A DNA stretch of 64,000 nt, from positions 682,001 to 746,000 of the forward strand of contig NZ_FNUJ01000001.1 of the NCBI RefSeq assembly GCF_900107925.1. Direction: 5' to 3'. A program made the position numbers and the translations under genes. Each line of letters opens with the position of its first letter. The stretch's first letter is position 1. This document shows positions 15,074-22,406 of this stretch, piece after piece. This DNA comes from Amycolatopsis pretoriensis. Lineage in GTDB: Bacteria; Actinomycetota; Actinomycetes; Mycobacteriales; Pseudonocardiaceae. A model generated the notes under the pieces. The model did not search any database. It saw nothing but the letters and a program-made list of their open reading frames with translations, and was not told the DNA's origin.

Positions 15074-15503
15074 AGAAGTCGTAGGCCAGCGTGAACCAGC
15101 CGCGGACTTCGTCGTCCACATCGGACACTTCGCGCAGCTTCAGCTGGTGTCCCACCCGGGGCCCCGACGCCCACCGCGCCGGGGCGATCCGGTTCGTCTC
15201 GACCGGCCGCGGCAGGAACAGGTACACGAGGACGTCCCGCGAGCGGGGCCGGAGCTCGGCGAGCTTCCGGTCCCGCTTGAGGAACACCCCGACCTTGACG
15301 GCGTCCTCGTGGACGTCGCCGAGGGTCCGCAGGTGCGCGACGACGGCGTCGTAGATCGCGCGGAACTTCGGGTCGCGGCCGGTGAACGTCTTCTCGACCG
15401 TGCAGCCCGGGACACACGTGTGGCCCTGGCCGGTGCGCGCGAACTCGCGGTCGCACCGCGGGCAGGTCCACCGGGTCGGCATGCCGTCCAGGATGGCACT
15501 CAC
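15069..15503 (-). CDS. DUF5655-type protein with N-terminal zinc finger
   Basis: A 144-residue protein. The N-terminus has a C2HC-like zinc-binding stretch (WTCPRCDREFARTGQGHTC, then a further Cys). The rest matches the DUF5655 pattern (IYDAVVAHLRTLGDVHEDAVKVGVFLKR ... RDVLVYLFLPRPV). The function is unknown; homologues resemble nucleic-acid or transport-related domains. The GTG start at 15503 overlaps the MarR stop codon (GTGA), so the two are translationally coupled and it may act with, or be regulated alongside, the MarR protein. Confidence 0.8.
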   Translation of the reverse strand: MSAILDGMPTRWTCPRCDREFARTGQGHTCVPGCTVEKTFTGRDPKFRAIYDAVVAHLRTLGDVHEDAVKVGVFLKRDRKLAELRPRSRDVLVYLFLPRPVETNRIAPARWASGPRVGHQLKLREVSDVDDEVRGWFTLAYDFS

Positions 15504-15976
15504 AGCGGCGCCGGGCCGAGCGCGGGGATCGTCGCGGCCGCGTTGACCAGCCGCCGGGCCGCCGCCGCCGCGGACTTCCGCTGCGCCGCCGGCAACCGGT
15601 CCAGCAGCGCGCCCAGTGCCGCGTGGCGCTGCTCCAGGACCCGGGCCACGAGCTCGTGGCCCGCGTCGGTGACCTCGAGTGTCACCACGCTCCGGTTGCG
15701 CGGGTCGCGCCCACGTGCCACGTAGCCGAGGGCCTCGAGCCGGTCGGCTAGCCGGGTCACCGACGACGCGTTCACGCCCATCGCCGCCGCCAGCCGCGAG
15801 CTCGGCACCCGGCCGAGGCGGTCGAGGATGAGCAGCAACCGCGTCTGCGGGAACGAGACCTCGGGCGGCGCCGTGTGCGCGCACTCCCACGCGATCCCGA
15901 CCAGCACCAGGGTGAGGCCGTCCAGGGCCACCACGTCCGGGTCGGCGCCCGGGGCCGCGTCTTCGAGGGTTTGCAT
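15500..15976 (-). CDS. MarR-family regulator
   Basis: A 158-residue winged-helix repressor. The DNA-binding part is RVPSSRLAAAMGVNASSVTRLADRLEALGYVARGRDPRNRS, the standard MarR recognition helix and wing. The ATG at 15976 lies just after an operator-like dyad, CTTGCC-AAC-GGCAAG, centred about 17 bp upstream. The gene is the first of a two-gene unit with the DUF5655 gene. The ligand is unknown. Confidence 0.9.
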   Translation of the reverse strand: MQTLEDAAPGADPDVVALDGLTLVLVGIAWECAHTAPPEVSFPQTRLLLILDRLGRVPSSRLAAAMGVNASSVTRLADRLEALGYVARGRDPRNRSVVTLEVTDAGHELVARVLEQRHAALGALLDRLPAAQRKSAAAAARRLVNAAATIPALGPAPL

Positions 15977-15985
15977 GAAGCAATA

Positions 15986-16000
15986 CTTGCCAACGGCAAG
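15986..16000. promoter_or_regulatory. Putative MarR operator
   Basis: Perfect 6-3-6 inverted repeat CTTGCC-AAC-GGCAAG immediately upstream of the MarR start. MarR proteins usually autoregulate through such short dyads. The other MarR gene of the window also has a TTGCGCAA dyad upstream. Confidence 0.55.
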
Positions 16001-16158
16001 AGCATCGGTCAAGATGGGGGGCACCGGCACTCGCCCGGAACTTCTTCGCGTCCACATGAGACGTCGGAAAACCCTTGCGGCACAAGAAGAATTGGCTTGA
16101 ACCCCTTCGCGCCGGGAGCCGTAGTACCCCGTACAGGCACTTGCCAGAAGGAGGAACG

Positions 16159-16869
16159 ATGCCGGATCACCGTGGCATGACGGCCAAGGCCAGGGCTCGG
16201 ACCGTGCTGGTCGTCGTGGCCGCGCTCGCCGTGGTCGGCGTGGGCTCGGTCATGGTGCTCAAAGCGAGCGCCCAGACCGCACCCGGGTCGACGCAGGCGC
16301 AGGTCCCGGCGTACGGGCACGACATGGCGGGCATGCGGATGGGCTCGGCCGCCCAGGCCGGCGCCGGGGACAACCCGGTCGGCGCCGGGCCGGTCACCGA
16401 GCTGGACAAGACGTTCCTGGTGAAGGTCCGCCAGGCCGGGCTGTGGGAGATGCCGGCGGGCACCCTTGCCCAGAGCCACGCCAGCAGCGACGCGGTGAAG
16501 CGCGCCGGGCTGCACCTGCTCGACGGGCACTCGCACCTGGACCAGCTCGTCCGCGAAGACGCAAGGATGCTCGGCGTGACGCTGCCGGACCAGGCCAGCG
16601 CCGAGCAGCAGGGCTGGGTCCGCCAGCTGACCGCCGCGCAGGGGATCGAGTTCGACCGGCTGTTCGTCAACCTGCTGCGCGCCTCGCATGGCAAGATCTT
16701 CGCGACCATCGCGGAAGTCCGCGCGGGCACGCAGAACGACGTCATCCGGCGGCATGCGACGCAGGCCAACCAGACGGTCCTCGACCACATGAACGTCCTG
16801 GAGGACACCGGGCTCGTCGACCCGCAGACCATCGCCGACGTCGCCGCGGCGGTGAACCCGCCCAAGTGA
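16159..16869 (+). CDS. DUF4142 domain protein, membrane-anchored or exported
   Basis: A 236-residue protein with one N-terminal transmembrane or signal segment (TVLVVVAALAVVGVGSVMVL, about 14-33), a Met/Ala/Gly-rich linker and an all-helical DUF4142 domain (ELDKTFLVKVRQAGLWEM ... DGHSHLDQLVREDARMLGVTLP). DUF4142 proteins are ferritin-like four-helix bundles of unknown activity, often found in the periplasm. A strong GAAGGAGGAA ribosome binding site precedes the ATG at 16159. There is no obvious operon partner. Confidence 0.85.
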   Translation: MPDHRGMTAKARARTVLVVVAALAVVGVGSVMVLKASAQTAPGSTQAQVPAYGHDMAGMRMGSAAQAGAGDNPVGAGPVTELDKTFLVKVRQAGLWEMPAGTLAQSHASSDAVKRAGLHLLDGHSHLDQLVREDARMLGVTLPDQASAEQQGWVRQLTAAQGIEFDRLFVNLLRASHGKIFATIAEVRAGTQNDVIRRHATQANQTVLDHMNVLEDTGLVDPQTIADVAAAVNPPK

Positions 16870-16878
16870 CGGCCGGGG

Positions 16879-17294
16879 TCAGCGGTCCGGGGACCACCGG
16901 CCGAGCCACTGCTCGGCGCCGTAGTCCTCGTACCGCTCCACCTCGGTGAACCCCAGCTTCGCCGCGAGCCGCATCGAGGCGGCGTTGGCCGTCTGGGTGC
17001 GCAGCGCCACCGGCTCGCCGGGCCGGGCGGACGCGAACCAGCCCAGCGCTTCCGGCGCGTACCCGGCCCCACGCCGAGGCCGAGAACAGGTAGCCGATCT
17101 CGGTCTCGCCAGTTACATCGGGGTCGAAGGTGACCATGCCGATGTCCACCACGAACGACCCGGACCGCCGCCCCGGCAGCTCGGGCACCGCGGCCCCGAC
17201 CTCGGCGCGCGGCCGGGACCCGCCGACGTACATGCCCACCTCCGGCGAGCACGAGCCGGTCGGCGGTCTCGATCGGGGGAGGCGGCCAGGTCAT
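16879..17294 (-). pseudogene. Decayed GNAT acetyltransferase (two frameshifts and internal loss)
   Basis: Pieces of a RimJ/RimL-type N-acetyltransferase occur in three different reading frames. They are an N-terminal MTWPPPPIETADRLVL (near 17294), a middle part with FVVDIGMVTFDP and GETEIGYLFSASAWG (about 17070-17240), and a C-terminal part GYAPEALGWFASARPGEPVA to RWSPDR (16879-17060). The frame changes fall near 17240 and near 17062. About 40-50 residues normally found after the first strand are also missing. It is most likely a degraded remnant; a pair of sequencing errors would not explain the missing segment. It lies beside the mimR-like gene. Confidence 0.75.
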
Positions 17295-17303
17295 GCCGCC
17301 AAC

Positions 17304-19109
17304 CTAGCGGGCCGGCGGCACGATCCCGTACTCGTGGATCTTGCGGTAGATCGTCGCCCGGGAGATGCCCAGCAGCTTCGCCGCCCGGACCTTGTTGCCG
17401 TCGGCGTCTTCGAGGCACTTCACGATCGCGTCGCGCTCGATCGACTCGAACCGGTTCAGCGGCCGCCGCCCGACGGTGTGGAACTCCGCCGGGAGGTCGC
17501 CCGGGCGGATCGTGCCCGCGCGGCGGCGCTGGGCGACCGTCCGCAGCACCTGGTAGAGCTGCCCGGTGTTGCCCGGCCACTCCGCCCGCATCAGCAGGTG
17601 CAGGGCCGCGGCCGAGCACGTCAGCCGACCGCCGTAGCCGAGCTTGCTCAGCACCAGCGGGACCAGCTCCGCGAGGTCCTCGACGTGGTGGCGCAGCGGC
17701 GGCACCCGGACCGTCCGCGGGAACGACTTCAGCAGCTCGGCCAGCGCCGGTTTCGTCTCGGCCTCCGGCACGAGTGTGAGCACCACCCACGGCGCGTCGG
17801 CCCGCTCACGCAGCTCCCGCAACGCCGTGGCGAGCGCGTTCGCGGCCGACGCCGTCAGCCGGTCGGCGTGGCGGATCACCAGGGTGCGGATCGGGGCGTC
17901 GGTGTGTTCGCGCAGCAGCTCGGCCGCCCAGTCGGTGCCGGTCGCCACCGCCGCGTCCACGGTCAGCAGGCGCGCGGCCGGGTGGTGCCGCTGGTGCAGG
18001 CCCTTCGCCAGGGTCAGCTTGCCCGTCCCGGCCTCGCCTTCCAGCGCGACCCACTCGTCGCGCTGGTGGCCCGTGTCGAGCTCGTGCCCGCAGCGCAGCC
18101 ACAGCGGCGCCGACCCGACCACGCCCGGCAGGTACATCGGCAGCATCGGCGTCGACGGCACCGCCGGCGTCTCTTCGGCCTCGATCAGCTTGACCGACAG
18201 CACGCCGCCCGCGGTGTCCGTCTCCCGCTGGCCCGGGACGCGGCGGCAGAAGACGCGCACGCGCAGGCCGCTGGACAGCGCGAGCGTCGCCGACGTCCGG
18301 CGGCCGTCGGTCAGGGCCGCGGTGGCGTGGCTCAGCAGCACCGACTGGTCGGCCGGGTCGAGCAGCTGCCGCGCCCGGTCGTTCATCATCACGATGTCCT
18401 CGTTGAACGCCAGCACGATGCCCGTCCACCGGCGGCAGGTCTGCAGGTAGGCCTGGAAGAGGATCATCTCCCGCAGGTCGCTGTGGCGCAGCAGCGCCTG
18501 CCGGATCTGCTCGGCCGTCGACCGCGCCAGCGCGATCAGCAGGCCGCCGGCGTCCTTATACCAGCAGGTGAGGTCGACGGCGCCGATCTTCTTGCCGGAG
18601 ATCGGGTGGTGGATCGGCACGCCCGCGCAAGCCAGGTTCTCCAGGTGCTCGGCGTAATGCTCGTGCCCGAACACGGTGGTCGCGCGGCCGTCCTCCAGCG
18701 CGGTGCCGATGCCGTTGGTCCCGACGGACTGCTCGCCGTAGCTGAACCCGGGTACCAGCTCGACGCGTTCGAGGTGCCGCTTGAGGTCGGCGTCGCCGGT
18801 CCGCTGGGTGAGCACGACGCCACTGGCGTCGGTGAGGATCAGGCTGATGGGCTGGCCGTCGAACTGTTCGCTCAGCTTGTGCAGCACCGGTTCGGCGCCG
18901 CGCATGAGCGGGATGTCGAGGTTCTGGTCGCCGAAGTAGCGGGGATCGATCCGGTCGGCTTCCACCCGGAACTCCTGCGAACGCCGCCAGGAGGCCAGGA
19001 TCGTCTGCCGGACCGTGCCCGGCGGCACGGGTTCGGCCGTCAGGAAACGCACCCGGGTGCGGGCGAGCTCGTCGTCGGCGAGCAGGGTTCCGGGCGCCAT
19101 CTCGTCCAC
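17304..19109 (-). CDS. mimR: AcoR/MimR-like activator of the monooxygenase operon
   Basis: Regulator of 601 residues: N-terminal GAF-type sensor region (about 60-210), degenerate AAA+ domain with Walker A GEAGTGK, and a C-terminal Fis-type helix-turn-helix (GNKVRAAKLLGISRATIYRKIHEYGI). The GAFTGA loop needed to contact sigma-54 is absent and the Walker B acidic pair is weak, so it probably works with ordinary sigma factors. In mycobacteria the related MimR turns on mimABCD in response to acetone (family knowledge). The GTG at 19109 has GGAGG 4 bp upstream and beats the ATG at 19100. It is divergent from the monooxygenase genes with operators between them. Confidence 0.85.
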   Translation of the reverse strand: MDEMAPGTLLADDELARTRVRFLTAEPVPPGTVRQTILASWRRSQEFRVEADRIDPRYFGDQNLDIPLMRGAEPVLHKLSEQFDGQPISLILTDASGVVLTQRTGDADLKRHLERVELVPGFSYGEQSVGTNGIGTALEDGRATTVFGHEHYAEHLENLACAGVPIHHPISGKKIGAVDLTCWYKDAGGLLIALARSTAEQIRQALLRHSDLREMILFQAYLQTCRRWTGIVLAFNEDIVMMNDRARQLLDPADQSVLLSHATAALTDGRRTSATLALSSGLRVRVFCRRVPGQRETDTAGGVLSVKLIEAEETPAVPSTPMLPMYLPGVVGSAPLWLRCGHELDTGHQRDEWVALEGEAGTGKLTLAKGLHQRHHPAARLLTVDAAVATGTDWAAELLREHTDAPIRTLVIRHADRLTASAANALATALRELRERADAPWVVLTLVPEAETKPALAELLKSFPRTVRVPPLRHHVEDLAELVPLVLSKLGYGGRLTCSAAALHLLMRAEWPGNTGQLYQVLRTVAQRRRAGTIRPGDLPAEFHTVGRRPLNRFESIERDAIVKCLEDADGNKVRAAKLLGISRATIYRKIHEYGIVPPAR

Positions 19110-19197
19110 GTGACCTCCAGCTTCCCGCGGCCCACGTGGGTGCGGGCACACCCGTTGTGCCGCCCGTTCAGCCTAGATGCGGTGCGCGACGAGCGGT

Positions 19198-19212
19198 GTC
19201 TCAAATTGAGAC
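19198..19212. promoter_or_regulatory. MimR-type operator, copy 1
   Basis: Perfect 7-1-7 dyad GTCTCAA-A-TTGAGAC in the intergenic region between mimR and the 82-residue gene. A copy differing at one base occurs at 19537-19551. Palindromes of this kind are typical of Fis-type enhancer-binding activators; binding by the MimR-like protein is inferred. Confidence 0.75.
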
Positions 19213-19276
19213 GCCCAGGTCCCGCGCGCGGCGGTCCGATGGAGGTCCGACCCACCGCTGACCAGGAGGAGTGCCC

Positions 19277-19525
19277 ATGGCCGCCGAGGCCGCGGAGACG
19301 TACAACCCGTGGACGATCGTCAACCTGGTTTTCACGCATCTGGCGGAACAGGGCCTGCACCCGACGTTCGGCGGGGAGGGCCATCCCGGTGAACCGGCCG
19401 CGGCGCTGCTGCGCGCGCTCGGGATCACCCCGACCGTCGAGGGGGACGCGCGCGTGCGCACGAGCGTCCACAGCGAGCTCGCCGAGCTGCGCGCCCGGAT
19501 GCTCGGGCCGGACGAAACGCCCTGA
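19277..19525 (+). CDS. Small protein of unknown function leading the monooxygenase operon
   Basis: An 82-residue acidic protein (starts MAAEAAETYNPWTIVNLVF, ends RARMLGPDETP) with no motif I recognise. It appears helical, has no cysteines or membrane segment, and contains a TYNPW motif followed by an HLAEQGLHPTFGGEGHPGEPA stretch. A perfect AGGAGG lies 7 bp before the ATG at 19277, so translation is likely. Each end is flanked by a MimR-type operator, which ties it to the monooxygenase regulon. It could be an assembly or regulatory partner of the hydroxylase, but this is speculation from position. Confidence 0.75.
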   Translation: MAAEAAETYNPWTIVNLVFTHLAEQGLHPTFGGEGHPGEPAAALLRALGITPTVEGDARVRTSVHSELAELRARMLGPDETP

Positions 19526-19536
19526 GCAGCGGTTCT

Positions 19537-19551
19537 GTCTCAGATTGAGAC
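19537..19551. promoter_or_regulatory. MimR-type operator, copy 2
   Basis: Dyad GTCTCA-GAT-TGAGAC, located 82 bp upstream of the hydroxylase alpha start and 12 bp after the small gene. It matches copy 1 at 14 of 15 positions. It implies a second, independent activation point for the monooxygenase genes. Confidence 0.72.
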
Positions 19552-19632
19552 CCGCGTCACGCGAGCGCGCCCCTTCAATGGTCAACGCAGGACGTCCGCC
19601 CCGACGGCGAGCGACCGACAAGGAGTTGATCC

Positions 19633-21285
19633 ATGAGTCGCCAGAGTGTGGCGAAAGCCCACCAGAAGATCCAGGAACTGTCGTGGGAGCCGGCGTACCA
19701 CACCCCGGTTTCGCACTACGGGACCGACTACACGTTCCAGAAGGCCAAGAAGAAGGACCCGTTGAAGCAGGTCCTCCGCTCGTACTTCCCGATGCAGGAG
19801 GAAAAGGACCACCGGGTCTACGGCGCCGAGGACGGCGCGATCCGCGGCAACATGTTCCGCCAGGTGCAGGAGCGCTGGCTGGAGTGGCAGAAGCTGTTCC
19901 TCTCGATCATCCCGCTGCCCGAGATCTCGGCCGCGCGGGCGATGCCGCTGCTGTTCCGCACGGTGCCGAACCCGGAACTGCACAACGGCCAGGCGATCCA
20001 GATGATCGACGAGGTCCGGCACTCGACGATCCAGCAGAACCTCAAGCGCCTGTACATGCAGAACTACATCGACCCGGCGGGCTTCAACTCGAGCCTGCGC
20101 AACTTCCAGAACGACTACTGCGGCACGATCGGGCGCCAGTTCGCCGAAGGCTTCATCACCGGTGACGCCATCACCGCCGCGAGCATCTACCTCACGATCG
20201 TCGCCGAAACGGCGTTCACGAACACGCTGTTCGTCGCCATGCCGGCCGAGGCCGCCGCGAACGGCGACTACCTGCTGCCCACGGTGTTCCACTCGGTGCA
20301 GTCCGACGAGTCCCGCCACATCAGCAACGGGTACGCGACGCTGCTGATGGCGTTGTCGGACGAGAGCAACCACCAGCTGCTCGAACGCGACCTGCGGTAC
20401 GCGTGGTGGAACAACCACGCCGTCGTCGACGCCGCGATCGGCACGTTCATCGAGTACGGCACGAAGGACCGCCGCAAGGACCGCGAGAGCTACGCGGAGA
20501 TGTGGCGCCGCTGGATCTACGACGACTACTACCGTTCCTACCTCGTCCCGCTGGAGAAGTACGGGCTCGTCATCCCGCACGACCTCATCGAGGAAGCCTG
20601 GAACCGGATCTGGAACAAGGGTTACGTCCACGAGGTCGCGCAGTTCTTCGCCACCGGGTGGCTCGCCAACTACTGGCGCATCGACCCGATGACCGACGAA
20701 GACTTCGAGTGGTTCGAGTACAAGTACCCGGGCTGGTACGACAAGTACGGCAAGTGGTGGGAGAACTACGCCCGCCTCGCGACGCCGAACGGGCACCACC
20801 CGATCGTCGCCGAGGACGTCGACTACGTGTACCCGCACCGCTGCTGGACCTGCATGGTGCCGTGCCTGATCCGTGAGGACATGGTGGTCGACCAGGTCGA
20901 CGGCCAGCACCGGACGTACTGCTCGGAGACGTGCCGCTGGACCGACGCCGAGGCGTTCCGGCCCACCTACCAGGGCCGCAACACCCCGAACATGGGCCAG
21001 CTGGTCGGCGCCCGCGAGTGGGAGACGCTCTACCACGGCTGGAACTGGGCCGACGTCGTCTCCGACATGGGCTTCGTGCGCGACGACGGCAAGACCATGG
21101 TCGCGCAGCCGCACCTGAACCTGGACCCGAAGAAGATGTGGACGCTCGACCACCTGCGCCGGATGCCGGAGGTGCAGTCGCCGAACGTGCTGCTGAACCA
21201 GATGACCGACGCCGAGCGGGCCGCCTTCGTGGCCGACTACAACCGCCAGGGCCCGGCCGGGCGCCCGGCGCCGCAGCAGGCCTGA
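19633..21285 (+). CDS. prmA: Propane/alkane monooxygenase hydroxylase alpha subunit (MimA/PrmA)
   Basis: Catalytic subunit of a soluble di-iron monooxygenase that hydroxylates propane, and in related systems phenol, acetone and cyclic ethers, with oxygen and NADH. The 550 residues carry both carboxylate-bridged iron motifs: Glu97, Glu127-x2-His130 (DEVRH) and Glu192, Glu226-x2-His229 (DESRH). A C-terminal cysteine cluster (Cys404, 407, 411 and Cys430, 434) resembles a zinc ribbon. The ATG at 19633 follows AAGGAG. The order alpha, reductase, beta, coupling protein matches mimABCD/prmABCD. Function probably needs the GroEL-like chaperonin at the end of the locus. Confidence 0.96.
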   Translation: MSRQSVAKAHQKIQELSWEPAYHTPVSHYGTDYTFQKAKKKDPLKQVLRSYFPMQEEKDHRVYGAEDGAIRGNMFRQVQERWLEWQKLFLSIIPLPEISAARAMPLLFRTVPNPELHNGQAIQMIDEVRHSTIQQNLKRLYMQNYIDPAGFNSSLRNFQNDYCGTIGRQFAEGFITGDAITAASIYLTIVAETAFTNTLFVAMPAEAAANGDYLLPTVFHSVQSDESRHISNGYATLLMALSDESNHQLLERDLRYAWWNNHAVVDAAIGTFIEYGTKDRRKDRESYAEMWRRWIYDDYYRSYLVPLEKYGLVIPHDLIEEAWNRIWNKGYVHEVAQFFATGWLANYWRIDPMTDEDFEWFEYKYPGWYDKYGKWWENYARLATPNGHHPIVAEDVDYVYPHRCWTCMVPCLIREDMVVDQVDGQHRTYCSETCRWTDAEAFRPTYQGRNTPNMGQLVGAREWETLYHGWNWADVVSDMGFVRDDGKTMVAQPHLNLDPKKMWTLDHLRRMPEVQSPNVLLNQMTDAERAAFVADYNRQGPAGRPAPQQA

Positions 21286-21296
21286 CGAGACGGGAA

Positions 21297-21326
21297 GGGC
21301 GGCACTTTCACGTGAAAGTGCCGCCC
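21297..21326. repeat. Perfect 30-bp palindrome between hydroxylase alpha and reductase genes
   Basis: The perfect palindrome GGGCGGCAC-TTTCACGTGAAA-GTGCCGCCC begins 12 bp after the prmA stop codon. The core CTTTCACGTGAAAG is repeated in a second palindrome 8 bp downstream. As RNA it would fold into a long hairpin with a minimal loop, so it may act as an attenuator or RNA-processing site setting subunit stoichiometry. As DNA it could be an operator. Confidence 0.8.
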
Positions 21327-21333
21327 CCAGGTG

Positions 21334-21355
21334 GGAGCTTTCACGTGAAAGCTCC
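21334..21355. repeat. Perfect 22-bp palindrome, second copy of the CTTTCACGTGAAAG core
   Basis: Palindrome GGAGC-TTTCACGTGAAA-GCTCC ending 14 bp before the reductase start. It has the same 14-bp core as the preceding palindrome with different compensating outer arms. That pattern shows selection for pairing as well as for the core sequence. Confidence 0.8.
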
Positions 21356-21369
21356 GGAACGGGGCTGGG

Positions 21370-22398
21370 ATGGCGGAAAAGCACCGCGTCCGGTTCGAGC
21401 CGGTCGGGATCGAAATCGACGTCGCCGAGGACACCACGATCCTGCGCGCCGCCGCCGAGCAGGGCGTCATGCTCATGCACGGCTGCAAGGAAGGGCAGTG
21501 CGCGGCGTGCAAGTCGTTCATCCTCGACGGCGACGACGTCGAACACGACCGGTACTCGACCTTCGCGCTCCCCGACTACGAAAAGGAGGAAGGCTTCACG
21601 CTGCTGTGCCGGGCCCACGCCTACGAGGACCTCACGATCGAGCTGCTCAACTACGACGAGGAGATGATCCAGTCCGGGCTGCCGATCCAGGAAGCGACCG
21701 TCGAGGTCGTCTCGAACGAGAACGTCACGCACGACTTGCGGCACCTGGTGGTGCGCCTGGACGAGGAACTGAAGTTCTTCCCCGGGCAGTACCTGGACTT
21801 CGCGATCCCGGGCACCGAAGAGACGCGGTCGTTCTCGATGGCCAACACCTCCGCGCGCGACGGGCTGCTGGAGTTCGTCATCAAGGTCTACCCCGACGGG
21901 CTGTTCTCCCGGTTCCTCGACGCCGATGTCGCGGTCGGTGACCGGCTCCGGGTGACCGGCCCGTTCGGGGTGTTCACCCTCCGGGACAACCCGGGAGCGG
22001 ACCTGATCTTCGTCGGCGGCGGTGCCGGGATGGCGCCCATCCTGGCGCTGCTGCGGTCCATGGCCGAGCGCGGCCTCGACCGGAAGGCGGTCTTCTACTA
22101 CGGCGCCCGCCGCCGGCACGACCTCTGCTTCGAGGCGGAGCTGCGGGAGCTCGAGGAGAAGCTGCCGAACTTCCGTTACGTCCCAGCGCTTTCCGAACCG
22201 GGTGACGACGCCTGGGACGGCGAGACCGGCCTGATCACCGACGTCCTGCGCCGGGCCGGCCTCGACCTGACCGGAGCCGACGCCTACGTCTGCGGACCGC
22301 CGCCGATGGTGGAAGCCGCGCTGGAACTGCTGCCCGCGCTCGGCGTCGCCGACAAGCGCGTCTTCTACGACAAGTTCACCACCACGGGCGAAGGGTAA
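21370..22398 (+). CDS. prmB: Monooxygenase NADH reductase (MimB/PrmB)
   Basis: Electron-transfer component that passes electrons from NADH through FAD and a plant-type [2Fe-2S] cluster to the hydroxylase. Of 342 residues, the first about 95 are ferredoxin-like with cluster ligands Cys39, Cys44, Cys47 and Cys80 (MHGCKEGQCAAC ... LLC). Then comes an FAD-binding ferredoxin-NADP reductase fold with RSFSMAN, and a nucleotide motif FVGGGAGMAPILALL. It is separated from prmA by the double palindrome. The prmC start follows 8 bp after its stop codon. Confidence 0.95.
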   Translation: MAEKHRVRFEPVGIEIDVAEDTTILRAAAEQGVMLMHGCKEGQCAACKSFILDGDDVEHDRYSTFALPDYEKEEGFTLLCRAHAYEDLTIELLNYDEEMIQSGLPIQEATVEVVSNENVTHDLRHLVVRLDEELKFFPGQYLDFAIPGTEETRSFSMANTSARDGLLEFVIKVYPDGLFSRFLDADVAVGDRLRVTGPFGVFTLRDNPGADLIFVGGGAGMAPILALLRSMAERGLDRKAVFYYGARRRHDLCFEAELRELEEKLPNFRYVPALSEPGDDAWDGETGLITDVLRRAGLDLTGADAYVCGPPPMVEAALELLPALGVADKRVFYDKFTTTGEG

Positions 22399-22406
22399 GG
22401 AAACCC

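Noticed and set aside
19110..19276. Possible sigma-54 promoter before the monooxygenase genes
   Set aside because: No convincing -24 GG / -12 GC pair at the right spacing, and the regulator lacks GAFTGA.
21297..21355. Start of a CRISPR-like or tandem repeat array
   Set aside because: Only two units with different arms and an 8-bp gap; no spacers and no cas genes.
19582..22119. Long minus-strand frame opposite prmA and prmB
   Set aside because: A shadow frame. The plus strand has intact di-iron and Fe-S motifs and correct codon bias.
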